NCBI RefSeq assembly: GCF_022179185.1
Contig: NZ_BPQJ01000004.1
Span: forward strand, 124,001-188,000
Length of the DNA: 64,000 bases
Source of the DNA: Methylobacterium frigidaeris
GTDB taxonomy: Bacteria; Pseudomonadota; Alphaproteobacteria; Rhizobiales; Beijerinckiaceae
Reading direction: 5' to 3'
In this document: positions 1 through 8,356 of the stretch, piece by piece
Position numbering within the stretch: the stretch's first letter is position 1
How the letters are laid out: each line of letters starts with the position of its first letter
Program-made: the position numbers and the translations under genes
Notes under the pieces: generated by a model
What the model saw: the letters and a program-made list of their open reading frames with translations, nothing else
Database searches by the model: none
What the model was told of the DNA's origin: nothing

Positions 1-413
1 TCCCCATCCTCCGGGTCGCGCTCGTCCTCCTCGTCGTCCGGCGCGCTCGCCGCGAGCCCGGTCAGCAGCGCCCAGCCGTCACCGGAGAAGGCCCGGCCCG
101 GGGCTGCGGCGGCGAGGCGGCGACGGTCGGCCAGCACCGCGACGGCGCGCGCGAGGGCCAGGGTCGGACGGCGCACGTCCATCGCCGCCTCGTGCAACAC
201 CAGATCTTCCAGGGCGACGAGCTCGCCGTCGAGGTGGAGGGCGGCCTGCGCGTCGAGCAGGTGGGCCCGCGCCCGGGCACCGTCGGCCAGCACCGGCTCG
301 GCGCGGGCGAGACGCTCGTCGACGCGCACCAGCGCGTCGGACGCCGCCTCCAGGGGACCGGCCAGGCCCCGCCAGGTGGCGGGAGGGCGGAGCGAGTCGA
401 AATCGTAAACCAT
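1..413 (-). CDS. DUF1612/HTH-like protein, 5' part (cut by window edge)
   Basis: The reading frame is open on the minus strand from ATG at 413 to the window edge, about 137 codons. It starts MVYDFDSLRPPATWRGLAGP and continues with LVALEDLVLHEAAMDV and a run of Leu/Ala/Arg-rich helices. From memory this pattern (a tryptophan in a PPATW context, an LDGELVxLEDLVLHxAxMD block) matches the DUF1612 'helix-turn-helix DNA-binding' family of rhizobial and Methylobacterium plasmids, whose role is not known. The visible end is acidic (DDEEDERDPED), a linker before the missing C-terminal half. The gene is divergent from the glycosyltransferase genes, and a 13-bp palindrome lies just upstream. The family call is recognition without a search; the coding call is firmer. 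Confidence 0.68.
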   Translation of the reverse strand, partial: MVYDFDSLRPPATWRGLAGPLEAASDALVRVDERLARAEPVLADGARARAHLLDAQAALHLDGELVALEDLVLHEAAMDVRRPTLALARAVAVLADRRRLAAAAPGRAFSGDGWALLTGLAASAPDDEEDERDPEDG

Positions 414-424
414 TGCGGTGGCAC

Positions 425-437
425 GATACGGCGTATC
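425..437. promoter_or_regulatory. 13-bp palindrome upstream of the DUF1612-like gene
   Basis: GATACGGCGTATC is a perfect inverted repeat (GATACG-G-CGTATC) 12 bp upstream of the ATG at 413 of the minus-strand gene. Position and symmetry fit an operator, possibly for autoregulation since that gene family is thought to bind DNA. No binding protein can be shown from the sequence. Confidence 0.35.
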
Positions 438-629
438 ATCGCCAACGGAAGTCGGTGTTCGCTTGGGTCACAGCGAAAGCCCGATCACCCCCTTAAACGC
501 CGCCACTCGCCCGCCAGAGGCGAAAAGCCCACCCCCGCCGGCCTGGGCGGCCGATCCCGCCGCAATGTCGCTGCCGCGCCGGGATATTGACCCGCCTGCC
601 CCGACGGCCCTACGGCGACGCGACCATCC

Positions 630-1601
630 GTGACCGACGCCGCGCCGGACGCGGGCGTGCGCCAGCCCTCCGCCGAGACGATCCTGCCGACCTCTCCCCC
701 TCCCGCTTCCGCTTGTCGGCCCATCGCCGCCGTCGGCATCACGGTCTTCCGGCCGGACGCGGCGCAGATCGCGGCCCTGCGCGCGCGGGTCGAGGCGGAA
801 CCTCGCCTGACCATCGTGTTCGACAATGGCGGCCTGCCGGCGGAGGACGCCGCCCATCTCACCGCGCGCGGCGCGCGCGTGCTGTCGGCGGGCCGGAACA
901 TCGGGGTCGGCGGCGCCCTCGACGCGATCGCGCGGGCGGCAGCGGAAGCGGGCGCGGCCCAGCTGCTGCTCCTCGACCAGGATGCCGCGTTCCGGCCCGA
1001 GCAGGTCTCAGGCCTGGAGGCGGCGCTGGCGCGGCTGCGAACCGCGAGCCCCCCGCCCGCCGTCGTCGGGCCCAGGCCGGACGCGGCGCCCGGCCGCAAG
1101 GCGCCGGCCTATCCGCGCCGGCCGGGCCTTCCGGATGACGGCTCGCTGGTGCCGGTGGAGTTCCTGGCCACCTCCGGCTCGCTCGTCGATCTCGAGGCTT
1201 ACGCGCGGATCGGCCCGTTCCGGAGCGATTTCTTCATCGACGGCGTCGACCTCGAATGGTGCTTCCGCGCCTGGGCTCGCGGCTACGGCTGCTGGATGGA
1301 GACCGGCACCGCCCTGCCCCACCGGGTCGGCGCCGGGGTGATCCGGTCCCGGCTCCTCGGCATCGAGATGCCGCGCCAGCCGCTCTTCCGGATGGCGGCC
1401 TACCTGCGCAACAGCGTCTATGCCTGGCGGCTGCCGCACGTGCCACGGCGCTGGCGCTGGCGCCAGGCCGCTTACCTGCCGCTTCAGGCCCTGCTGTACT
1501 GGGCCGATGCCGGCTACCGCCCGGGCGTGCTCGCGCAGCTCGCCGGCGCGGTGGTGGACGGCCTGCGCGGCCGGCTCGGCCCGCCGCGAGGATTGCCATG
1601 A
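630..1601 (+). CDS. GT2 family glycosyltransferase, rhamnosyltransferase-like
   Basis: Protein of 323 aa starting at GTG 630. It has the GT-A fold signs of family 2 glycosyltransferases: a nucleotide-sugar binding N-terminus (from about residue 32), the LLLLDQD metal-binding DxD-type motif at 112-118, and FFIDGVDLEW at 201-210, where the acidic residues fit the catalytic base region. LLLLDQD plus FIDGVDLEWCFR is typical of bacterial rhamnosyltransferases of the WbbL/RfbF kind; the exact sugar is inference. No membrane segment, so it would act on the cytoplasmic face. Its stop overlaps the start of the next glycosyltransferase (ATGA at 1598-1601), so the two are translationally coupled in a surface-glycan operon. 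Confidence 0.85.
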   Translation: MTDAAPDAGVRQPSAETILPTSPPPASACRPIAAVGITVFRPDAAQIAALRARVEAEPRLTIVFDNGGLPAEDAAHLTARGARVLSAGRNIGVGGALDAIARAAAEAGAAQLLLLDQDAAFRPEQVSGLEAALARLRTASPPPAVVGPRPDAAPGRKAPAYPRRPGLPDDGSLVPVEFLATSGSLVDLEAYARIGPFRSDFFIDGVDLEWCFRAWARGYGCWMETGTALPHRVGAGVIRSRLLGIEMPRQPLFRMAAYLRNSVYAWRLPHVPRRWRWRQAAYLPLQALLYWADAGYRPGVLAQLAGAVVDGLRGRLGPPRGLP

Positions 1602-2557
1602 CGGACAGTGCCGTGATGCCCCCCGCCCTCGACGTCGTGATCGTCAACTGGAACGGCGGCGCCCTGCTGCGGGCCTGCCTCGCCAGCCTGGCCGAGGCCG
1701 AAGACCGCCTCGGCGACGCCCTTCCCTTGCGGGTCGTCGTGGTCGACAACGCCTCGCGCGACGGCTCTCTGGAGGCCCTGCCGTCCTTACGCCATGGCCC
1801 GGAGGTGATCGCCAATCCCGACAACCAGGGCTTCGGCCGGGCCTGCAACGCAGGGGCGGCGCGGGGAGGCGCGCCCGCGATCCTGTTCCTCAACCCCGAT
1901 GCGCGAGTCACGGCGGAGAGCCTCGCCGGCGCCCACGCGGCCCTGATGGCGGATCCGGGCACCGGCATCGTCGGCGCGCAGCTTCTCGACGAGGCAGGCC
2001 GCGTGCAGCGCTCCTGCGCCCGGCGGCCGACCGCCCGCTCGCTGATCGGCCAGGCGCTGCTCCTCGACCGTGCGGGGCTGGTGCCCTCCCACTTCATGAC
2101 CGAGTGGGACCACGCCGAGGACCGGGCGGTCGATCAGGTGATGGGCGCCTTCCTGATGATCCGCCGCTCGCTCTTCTCGCGCCTCGACGGCTTCGACGCG
2201 CGCTTCTTCGTCTATTACGAGGATGTCGATCTCTGCGCCCGGGCCCGGGATGCGGGCTTCGCGGTGCGCCACCTCGCCGGCATCACTGTCCGGCACGAGG
2301 GCCAGGGCACCACCCGGGCGGCCAAGGCTCACCGGCTCGCCTGCTTCCTCGAGAGCCAGATCCGCTACGCCGCCAAGCATCACGGCCGGGCGACTGCGCT
2401 CGCCCTGGTGGCGACGGCCTTCGGCGCGCAGGTGCCGCTGCGCCTCGCCCAGGCGCTGGCGCGGCGCTCAGCCGCCGAGGCCCGCGAGACCTTGCGCGGG
2501 GCGGGTCTGCTCGCCCGGGCGCTGCCCGGCCTGCTGCGGGCGATCGGCCCCCGGTAA
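1598..2557 (+). CDS. GT2 family glycosyltransferase
   Basis: 319 aa from ATG 1598, which overlaps the stop of the upstream gene; the open frame extends further upstream but the overlap and the N-terminal DVVIVNWNGG at about residue 11 fix this start. Motifs of GT2/WcaE-like enzymes: VVVDNASRDGS (nucleotide binding), LFLNPDARV (the DxD equivalent), MGAFLMIRR and FFVYYEDVDLCAR (acceptor/catalytic region), followed by a helical C-terminus. Likely transfers a sugar to a lipid-linked or exported glycan. Together with the preceding transferase and the following ABC exporter it forms a three-gene glycan assembly and export set. Substrate unknown. Confidence 0.87.
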   Translation: MTDSAVMPPALDVVIVNWNGGALLRACLASLAEAEDRLGDALPLRVVVVDNASRDGSLEALPSLRHGPEVIANPDNQGFGRACNAGAARGGAPAILFLNPDARVTAESLAGAHAALMADPGTGIVGAQLLDEAGRVQRSCARRPTARSLIGQALLLDRAGLVPSHFMTEWDHAEDRAVDQVMGAFLMIRRSLFSRLDGFDARFFVYYEDVDLCARARDAGFAVRHLAGITVRHEGQGTTRAAKAHRLACFLESQIRYAAKHHGRATALALVATAFGAQVPLRLAQALARRSAAEARETLRGAGLLARALPGLLRAIGPR

Positions 2558-2599
2558 TCCCCTCCCCTCCCCCGATTCCAAGTCTCCCGTGAGCCCACG

Positions 2600-4360
2600 A
2601 TGCGCGCCCTGATCGACCTCCTCCGCGCCATGACCCTGCGCGAGCGCCGCCGCGCCGGGCTGATCGGGGCCGGGCTGGCGCTCGCAGCCCTGCTCGAGGT
2701 CGTCGGGGTGGCCTCGGTGGTGCCGTTCCTGACGCTGGTCGGCGATCCAGGCGCAGCGGCGCGGGTCCCGGCGCTGGCGGCGATCCGCGACGGGCTCGGG
2801 CTCGTCCACGACCGCACCTTCCTGATCGTGGTCGGCCTGGCGGCCTTGCTCGCGATCCTCACCACCTCCTGCGTCAATGCCGGGCTCACCTATGCCCAGC
2901 TGCGCTTCAGCCACAGCGTCGGCTACGGCTTCGCGCGAAGGCTCTTGTTTCGCACCATCGACCGCGAGCGGCTGTTCTTCACCACGGCGAACAGCGCCGC
3001 GCTCGCCAAGACGATCCTGAGCGAGACCGACCGGCTCGTCGTCGGCGTCCTGACGCCCGCCACGGTCATTGCCTCGCGGGCGACCTCGGCGATCGCCGTG
3101 ATCGTCTTCCTGCTCGTCGTCTCGCCGCGCCTTGCGCTGATCCTCGGGGCCGGCTTCGGCGGGCTCTATGTCGGCATCTTCCTGGTGGTGCGGGCGCGGC
3201 TGGCGCGCATCGGCGCCCGCGCCGTGGCCGGCAACGAGGGCCGGTTCCGGGTGGTGCACGAGACGCTCGGCGGCCTCACCGAGCTGAAGCTCTACGGCCG
3301 GGCGGAAGGCTTCGCGAGCCGGTTCGAGGCGCCGGCCCGCGCCTACGCGCAAGCCAGCGCCGAGAGCCTGCTCACCGGGCAGTTGCCGCGCTTCGTCATC
3401 GAGGCCCTGGCCTTCGGCGGCGTCATCGTGGTGGTGCTGTTCGCGCTCTCGCAGGGGCTCGACACCGCCGGCATCCTGCCGCTGCTCGGCCTGTTCGCCT
3501 TCGCGGGCTACCGGATGTTGCCGGCGTTCCAGAACGTGTTCAACGCGCTCGCGCTCTTGCGCTTCACCCTGCCGGCGGTGCAGCTCGTCGTCGACGGGCT
3601 GGACGGCGAGCGCGCTCCGAGCCCCCGCCCACCTGGGCGCCTGCCGTTCCGCGAGGCCATTCGCCTCCAGAATGTCGGGTTCGACTACGAGCCCGGCCGC
3701 CCGGCCCTGTCGGGCATCGACCTCATGATTCCCGCCCACACCACGATCGGCCTCGTCGGTCGCACCGGCTCGGGCAAGTCGACCCTGGTCGGCCTGATCC
3801 TCGGCTTCCTCGCCCCCACGAGCGGCCGCATCGCGGTCGACGGCGTGACGCTCGACCCTGCCACCCTGCCGGCCTGGCAGAACCGCATCGGCTACGTGCC
3901 GCAGGACATCTTCCTGATCGACGGCACGATCGCCGAGAACATCGCCTTCGGGCTCGACGCGATCGACGAGGCGGCGGTGGAGCGGGCCGCCAGACTCGCC
4001 GGCGCGCACGACTTCGTCGCAGCCCTGCCGGAGGGCTACGCCACCCGCGTCGGCGAGCGCGGCGCCCGGCTTTCCGGCGGCCAGCGCCAGCGCATCGGCA
4101 TCGCCCGGGCGCTCTACCACGACCCCGACGTGATCGTGTTCGACGAGGCGACCTCCGCCCTCGACGACGAGACGGAGGGCGTGGTGATGCGGGCGGTGCA
4201 GGGGCTTTCTGGCACCCGCACCCTGATCATGATCGCCCACCGCCTCACCAGCCTCGCCGGGGCCGACACCGTGCACGTGCTGGAGGGCGGCCGGATCGTG
4301 GCCTCGGGTCGGCCGGAACAGGTGCTGCCACAGGTGGCACGGACGGCGGATCAGGGGTGA
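2600..4360 (+). CDS. ABC exporter, fused permease-ATPase (glycan/lipid flippase-like)
   Basis: 586 aa, ATG 2600. The N-terminal half (about 1-320) is a six-helix type-I exporter domain. The C-terminal ATPase has Walker A GRTGSGKST near residue 386, the signature [15 protein letters not shown] near 490, Walker B VIVFDEATSALD near 511 and a switch His in IMIAHRLTSL. This is the half-transporter arrangement of MsbA and PglK, working as a homodimer in the inner membrane. Coming 42 bp after two glycosyltransferases, a flippase for a lipid-linked glycan (PglK-like) is the best inference; a lipid or peptide exporter is possible. Ends 22 bp before the stop of the convergent C45 gene. Confidence 0.88.
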   Translation: MRALIDLLRAMTLRERRRAGLIGAGLALAALLEVVGVASVVPFLTLVGDPGAAARVPALAAIRDGLGLVHDRTFLIVVGLAALLAILTTSCVNAGLTYAQLRFSHSVGYGFARRLLFRTIDRERLFFTTANSAALAKTILSETDRLVVGVLTPATVIASRATSAIAVIVFLLVVSPRLALILGAGFGGLYVGIFLVVRARLARIGARAVAGNEGRFRVVHETLGGLTELKLYGRAEGFASRFEAPARAYAQASAESLLTGQLPRFVIEALAFGGVIVVVLFALSQGLDTAGILPLLGLFAFAGYRMLPAFQNVFNALALLRFTLPAVQLVVDGLDGERAPSPRPPGRLPFREAIRLQNVGFDYEPGRPALSGIDLMIPAHTTIGLVGRTGSGKSTLVGLILGFLAPTSGRIAVDGVTLDPATLPAWQNRIGYVPQDIFLIDGTIAENIAFGLDAIDEAAVERAARLAGAHDFVAALPEGYATRVGERGARLSGGQRQRIGIARALYHDPDVIVFDEATSALDDETEGVVMRAVQGLSGTRTLIMIAHRLTSLAGADTVHVLEGGRIVASGRPEQVLPQVARTADQG

Positions 4361-4382
4361 TCGCGCCAGAGGGCGCGACGGG

Positions 4383-5348
4383 TCACGATTCCAGCTCGCC
4401 GTAATCGTGGGTGTAGGCCCCCTCCTCGAACCGGTCGAAGCTCTGGCTCCAGCTGTGGCCGGGCCAGAGGTAGTCGACCCGGCCCGAAGCCGGCCGGTAC
4501 AATGCCGTGTAGGCCGTGGTGAAGCTGAGCTTGCGCGAGTGGAGCGGCGGCGCGAAGAAGCGCGCCGCCAGGGTCGCGAGGCTCGTCGCGGGATCGGCCA
4601 GGGCCTCCTCCAGCACCCGCTGGCGCAAGGCGGAGCGTGAGGCGGGCAGGATCCGCTCCTGGTGGTTCGTGCAGGTTCTCTGGCGCGTCACCGCGGGCTC
4701 GCGCCGGGGCCCGAGGAAGACCGTGGCGTGATCGCCCGTCCGGTCGAGCACAGTGACGTTGTGGAGCTGCACCGCCGGAAGGCGGCAGAGCGCGGTCACC
4801 GCCTCGGGGACCGACCCGCAGGTCTCCAGCACATAGCGCAGCATCTGGATGATGGCGAAGCCCTCTCCCCGCCGGGCGATGCCGCCGAGCGTGCAGCTGG
4901 CCACCAGCCCGTCCTCGTTCATCCCGTCGAGGCAGCCGCCCCAGGGGCGCTGCACCATCCCGATCACCCGCCGCCCCGACCACGCGGTCAGCTCGATGCG
5001 GCCGGTGATCGAGGTCAGGGGATAATCGTAGTTGCGGACGAGGGCCGGGCCGTCCTCGCCGAGCCACACCGCCTGGCTGCATCCCTGCCGGTGCGCGGCC
5101 GGGCGGTAATGACTGAGGATGCGGTGGGCGAGGTCATCGTCGCCGACCATCCCGCACAGGTCGTCGTAATGCGGGACGAGCTCGGGCATGTGACGCGCCA
5201 GGGCGGCCCGGCACTCGGCGGCCGTCGGTCGGTCGGTCGCTCCATCCCCGAGATACCACCGCGCCGCCTCGTCCCGCCCGTCCCGGAAGCGCGCGAGCCA
5301 CAAGGCGCCGGGCCGGTCCTCGCGGTGGGCGGTGAAGGTCTTTTCCAT
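4383..5348 (-). CDS. C45-family acyltransferase/autoproteolytic Ntn hydrolase
   Basis: 321 aa on the minus strand. The segment QGCSQAVW (Cys at about residue 90) followed by LVRNYDYPLT matches peptidase family C45 (acyl-CoA:6-aminopenicillanate acyltransferase-like), where the precursor is cut just before the Cys, which then becomes the N-terminal nucleophile. Downstream GMVQRPWGGCLDGMNEDGL and RTCTNHQER are also family-like. In this family many members outside fungi hydrolyse amides, so the substrate is open. No signal peptide is visible, so cytoplasmic. It faces the ABC exporter convergently and lies 71 bp from the stop of the LysR gene (same strand), with which it may be co-transcribed. 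Confidence 0.8.
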   Translation of the reverse strand: MEKTFTAHREDRPGALWLARFRDGRDEAARWYLGDGATDRPTAAECRAALARHMPELVPHYDDLCGMVGDDDLAHRILSHYRPAAHRQGCSQAVWLGEDGPALVRNYDYPLTSITGRIELTAWSGRRVIGMVQRPWGGCLDGMNEDGLVASCTLGGIARRGEGFAIIQMLRYVLETCGSVPEAVTALCRLPAVQLHNVTVLDRTGDHATVFLGPRREPAVTRQRTCTNHQERILPASRSALRQRVLEEALADPATSLATLAARFFAPPLHSRKLSFTTAYTALYRPASGRVDYLWPGHSWSQSFDRFEEGAYTHDYGELES

Positions 5349-5419
5349 GATGGATCATGTATCCGCCCCACCCCTGCCCTGACCACCGCGTTCCCGGCCG
5401 CGCGGCAATCGGACCGGGC

Positions 5420-6301
5420 TCAAGCGGCCCCTTCCTCTTCGATCCAGGTCAGGAAGGCGGCGATCGGCCCGGCGAGAGCCCTCCCCTCCCGCACATAGGT
5501 GCAGTAGCTTCGGGCCGGCAGGCGCGGCCCCTCGAACGGCGCGACGAGGCGGCCCCGCGCCAGGTCGTCGGCGATCAAAGCCGTCGGGCCCATGGCGAGG
5601 CCGACGCCGTCGAGGGCGGCCTGGAGCGTGAGATAGAAATGGTCGAGGGTCAGCGCCGCCTCCGGCTCCAGCCCCGCGACGCCGGCCTCTGACAGCCAGT
5701 CGTCCCACAGCCGCGGCAGGCTCGCGCTGTGCAGCAGCGTGTGGCGCCGCAGGTCCGCGGGGCTGCGCAGCGGCGCCCGGTCCAGCAGGCCGGGGCTGCA
5801 GACCGGCAGCCGCCGCTCGGACAGGAAGACCCGCACCGTGGTGCCGTAGAAGGTATCGGGCCCGCCGCGGATGACCACGTCGTAAGGGTCGGCCAGGGCC
5901 TCGAGGGGCTGGTTCGAGGTCTCGAGCCTGACCCGGATGGCGGGATGCCGCGCCCGGAAGCGCGCGAGCCGCGGCACCAGCCAGCGCAGGGAGAAGCTCG
6001 CCGGCGCATTGACCCGGAGCACCGCGCCCGCCTCGTGGCCGTACTGCGCCGTCGCGGCCGCGATCCGGTCGAGGGCCGGGCCGACCTCCGCCAGATAGGC
6101 GCGGGCTGCCGGGGTGAGCACGACGCGCCGGTTGTGCCGCTCGAACAGGCTCGCCCGCAGCCAGCCCTCGAGCCCCCGCACCTGCTGGCTGACGGCACCG
6201 TGCGTCACCCCGAGTTCGTCCGCAGCGGCCTTGAAGCTGCCGAGGCGGGCAGCGGCCTCGAAGGCGCGAAGGGCGTTCAGGGGAGGCAGCGCGCGCCGCA
6301 T
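5420..6301 (-). CDS. LysR-family regulator, GcvA-like
   Basis: About 293 aa from ATG 6301, where LysR proteins normally begin (MRRALPPLNALRAFEAAARL). An upstream ATG at 6361 would add 20 residues without homology, so it was not used. The winged helix-turn-helix occupies residues 1-65 (SFKAAADELGVTHGAVSQQV), followed by the linker helix and a substrate-binding domain. The LNALRAFEAAARLGSFKAAA and GAVSQQVRGLE wording is that of the GcvA/AmpR branch. It is divergent from the EamA permease gene with 155 bp between them, so that permease is a probable target; autoregulation is usual in the family. The effector cannot be told. Confidence 0.88.
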   Translation of the reverse strand: MRRALPPLNALRAFEAAARLGSFKAAADELGVTHGAVSQQVRGLEGWLRASLFERHNRRVVLTPAARAYLAEVGPALDRIAAATAQYGHEAGAVLRVNAPASFSLRWLVPRLARFRARHPAIRVRLETSNQPLEALADPYDVVIRGGPDTFYGTTVRVFLSERRLPVCSPGLLDRAPLRSPADLRRHTLLHSASLPRLWDDWLSEAGVAGLEPEAALTLDHFYLTLQAALDGVGLAMGPTALIADDLARGRLVAPFEGPRLPARSYCTYVREGRALAGPIAAFLTWIEEEGAA

Positions 6302-6333
6302 TCGGGTGAGTTTTCCTGCAGAGTTTCGAGTGA

Positions 6334-6346
6334 ACAAATGGTTTGT
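6334..6346. promoter_or_regulatory. Inverted repeat, candidate LysR operator
   Basis: ACAAA-TGG-TTTGT lies between the divergent LysR and EamA genes, 33 bp upstream of the regulator start and 111 bp upstream of the permease. It is AT-rich in a GC-rich setting and symmetrical, as LysR recognition sites are. Binding by this regulator is inferred from position only. Confidence 0.4.
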
Positions 6347-6456
6347 CGGGGTCATCGACAAGAGCCACCCTCACGCATGCTCCACCGTCGTCGCGTGAAA
6401 CCTGTGCCCGATGTCATCAACCTCCCGATCCGTCGGCGCGGCGCCGAGGCCGCCGC

Positions 6457-7284
6457 ATGACGCCCCTTGTCCTCGCCTCCGTGACCGGCGCCGCGATCCT
6501 GCATGCGGGCTGGAATGCGGTACTGCGCGGCGGCAGCGACCGGCTGTGGTCGATGACCCTGATGATGGTCGCGGTCAGCGTCGTCACGGGCACCGCGGCT
6601 TTGGTCCTGCCCTGGCCGAACGCGGCGAGCTGGCCCTACGTGATCGCCTCAGGCCTGATCCATACCGGCTACAACCTGTCCCTGGTGCGGACCTACCGCA
6701 TCGGCGATCTCGGCCAGACCTATCCGATCTCCCGCGGCTCCTCGCCGGTCCTGGTCGCCCTGGGAGCGATGCTCTTCGCGCACGAGGCCGTCACCCTCGT
6801 CTCCGCCCTCGGCATCGCGCTCGTCTCCGGCGGGATCGTCTCGCTGGCCCTGCAGGGTCGGACGGTCCGGGCCGAAGTGCTGCCCGCCGCCCTCACCACG
6901 GGCGCGCTGATCGGCGCCTACACGGTCGTCGACGGGATCGGGGTCCGTCTGTCGGGCGACAGCGTGGCCTACGCCAACGCGATGTTCCTCCTGTGGAGCC
7001 TGACGATGCCGCCGATCTTCTTCGGCCTGCGCGGCAGGCCACCGACCTATACGCGGCGAGAGACCACCATGGCACTCGCCGGCGGCGTGGTCTCGATCCT
7101 CGCCTACGGCATCGTCATCTGGGCGATGCAATTCGGGGCGATGGGCGTGGTCTCGGCCCTGCGCGAGACCAGCGTGGTCTACGCCGCCCTGATCGGCCGG
7201 ATCTTCCTGAGGGAGAGGCTGACGGTGCAGCGCATCGCCTCCTGCCTGGCGATCGCCGCGGGCGCGGCCTGCCTCGCCGCCTGA
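6457..7284 (+). CDS. EamA/DMT-family permease
   Basis: 275 aa from ATG 6457. Two repeats of about five hydrophobic helices each span the protein, the layout of the drug/metabolite transporter superfamily. Repeat ends show the usual signatures (QTYPISRGSSPVLVALGAMLFAHE in the first, GVVSALRETSVVYAALIGRIFLRE in the second), where an acidic residue closes the fourth helix. These carriers export amino acids, metabolites or toxic compounds by proton exchange in the inner membrane; the cargo here is unknown. Divergent from a LysR gene, which suggests the regulator senses the compound. The frame is open further upstream, but this ATG matches the family N-terminus. Confidence 0.85.
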   Translation: MTPLVLASVTGAAILHAGWNAVLRGGSDRLWSMTLMMVAVSVVTGTAALVLPWPNAASWPYVIASGLIHTGYNLSLVRTYRIGDLGQTYPISRGSSPVLVALGAMLFAHEAVTLVSALGIALVSGGIVSLALQGRTVRAEVLPAALTTGALIGAYTVVDGIGVRLSGDSVAYANAMFLLWSLTMPPIFFGLRGRPPTYTRRETTMALAGGVVSILAYGIVIWAMQFGAMGVVSALRETSVVYAALIGRIFLRERLTVQRIASCLAIAAGAACLAA

Positions 7285-7288
7285 TCGA

Positions 7289-7909
7289 TCACCACATCGT
7301 CTGCCTCGCCCGCTCGGCCCAGGCCACGTCGTAGGTCTCGCCGCCGACGCGGCCCTCGCTCAAGCCGGCCAGGATCTGGCCGGGGGTCGGCAGGGTCTTC
7401 GGGTCGACCTGGCTGTCGGCCCGCCACAGCCCGGAGCGGATCAGCGCCCGGGCGCACTGGAAATAGACCTCCCCGACCCGGATCACCATCACGGTGCGCG
7501 GCGCCTTGCCCTCGACGGCGAACGACGCGCACAGCTCCGTGTCGTCCTCGATCACCGCCCGTCCGTTGACCCGGAGCGCGTTGCCGATTCCGGGGATCAG
7601 GAACATCAGCCCGACCCGCGGGTCACGGATGACGTTGCGCAGGCTGTCGATCCGGTTGTTGCCGCGGCGGTCCGGCAGGAGCAGCGTGCGCGGATCGGCG
7701 ATGCGCACGAAGCCGGGCCGATCACCGCGGGGCGAGCAATCGAGACCCTCCGGGCCGCTCGTCGCCAACGCGGTGAACGGCGCCGCCTCGATGAAACGCT
7801 GGTAATCCGGCGTGATGTGGTCGGCGACCTTCACGGTCGAGGCCTCGCCGACCGCGCCGAACTCGCCGTAGACCCGCTCCAGCTCCGCCACCGTATCCAG
7901 GATCGCCAT
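7289..7909 (-). CDS. FMN-binding PPOX-type flavoprotein (MSMEG_1061-like)
   Basis: 206 aa. The split-barrel flavin fold of the pyridoxamine-5'-phosphate oxidase-like superfamily is recognisable from FTALATSGPEGLDCSPRGDRPGFVRI, TLLLPDRRGNNRIDSLRNVIRDPRVGLMFLIPG and the C-terminal WRADSQVDPKTLPTPGQIL. That combination is the subgroup annotated as 'pyridoxamine 5'-phosphate oxidase family, FMN-dependent PPOX-type'. Members bind FMN, and their substrates are mostly unknown; a true role in PLP synthesis is not implied. Transcribed towards the EamA gene with only 4 bp between the two stops. The start at 7909 abuts the 446-bp region that carries the parS-like sites. Confidence 0.85.
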   Translation of the reverse strand: MAILDTVAELERVYGEFGAVGEASTVKVADHITPDYQRFIEAAPFTALATSGPEGLDCSPRGDRPGFVRIADPRTLLLPDRRGNNRIDSLRNVIRDPRVGLMFLIPGIGNALRVNGRAVIEDDTELCASFAVEGKAPRTVMVIRVGEVYFQCARALIRSGLWRADSQVDPKTLPTPGQILAGLSEGRVGGETYDVAWAERARQTMW

Positions 7910-8025
7910 CGACCGTCTTCCTCAGCGTGGATGGGGATCGGTTAGGCGATCGTGGGACGCCTGACCATCGAGAAGATCGCACCCTTGCGTGAGATTCGCT
8001 CACCGAGACTCCTGCCCGCCCCCCG

Positions 8026-8041
8026 GTTGCCACCTGGCAAC
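8026..8041. promoter_or_regulatory. parS: parS-like site 1
   Basis: GTTGCCACCTGGCAAC: 7-bp inverted arms (GTTGCCA/TGGCAAC) around CC, 316 bp upstream of parA. An identical 16-mer occurs at 8213 and near-identical ones at 9642 and 16414. The outer GTT...AAC and 16-bp length match the parS consensus of repABC replicons as I recall it (GTTNNCNGCNGNNAAC). Presumed binding site of the adjacent ParB. Confidence 0.75.
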
Positions 8042-8212
8042 AGGCGGCTCGGCATCTGCCGGGTGGGGTCGCGCCGGTCGACGAGACAAGGCCAGGGGGC
8101 GTTGGCGGCGGCAGCGTCCCTGGTCGCGTCTGTGCGGCGCGAGACGGGTGCGGTTGCACAGACGGAGGCTTGTCGGTGGCTCGGTCGGTACCAGGCCGTT
8201 CGCGGCGGGCCG

Positions 8213-8228
8213 GTTGCCACCTGGCAAC
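8213..8228. promoter_or_regulatory. parS: parS-like site 2
   Basis: Second exact copy of GTTGCCACCTGGCAAC, 187 bp downstream of the first, same orientation and 128 bp upstream of the parA start. Two exact 16-mers in a 450-bp non-coding gap beside parAB are strong evidence for a centromere-like site; ParB binding is inferred. Confidence 0.75.
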
Positions 8229-8356
8229 CTCTCACCGGTGGGCGGCGGTCAAGGTGAGTGTTGGTTAATCAACCTTAACCAAAAACCGTTTGCGCTCCCA
8301 CGGCCACGCTGGCATCGTCTTACGGATTTTTTCCGTGATGCGTCCAGGAACCGTAA

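Larger units (their letters stand above)
7910..8356. other. Intergenic partition region upstream of parA
   Basis: This 447-bp gap separates the divergent PPOX and parA genes. It holds two identical 16-bp palindromes (annotated separately). Its last 100 bp become AT-richer (from GTGAGTGTTGGTTAATCAACC near 8252, itself containing the palindrome GGTTAATCAACC, through AACCAAAAACCG and GATTTTTTCCG), a likely parA promoter region. No convincing gene is present; short frames here have no family features. Confidence 0.6.

Noticed and set aside
2468..4276. A 602-codon open frame on the minus strand opposite the ABC exporter
   Set aside because: It is the GC-rich shadow of the exporter gene; it is full of Arg/Gly/Glu/His runs and has no family motifs.
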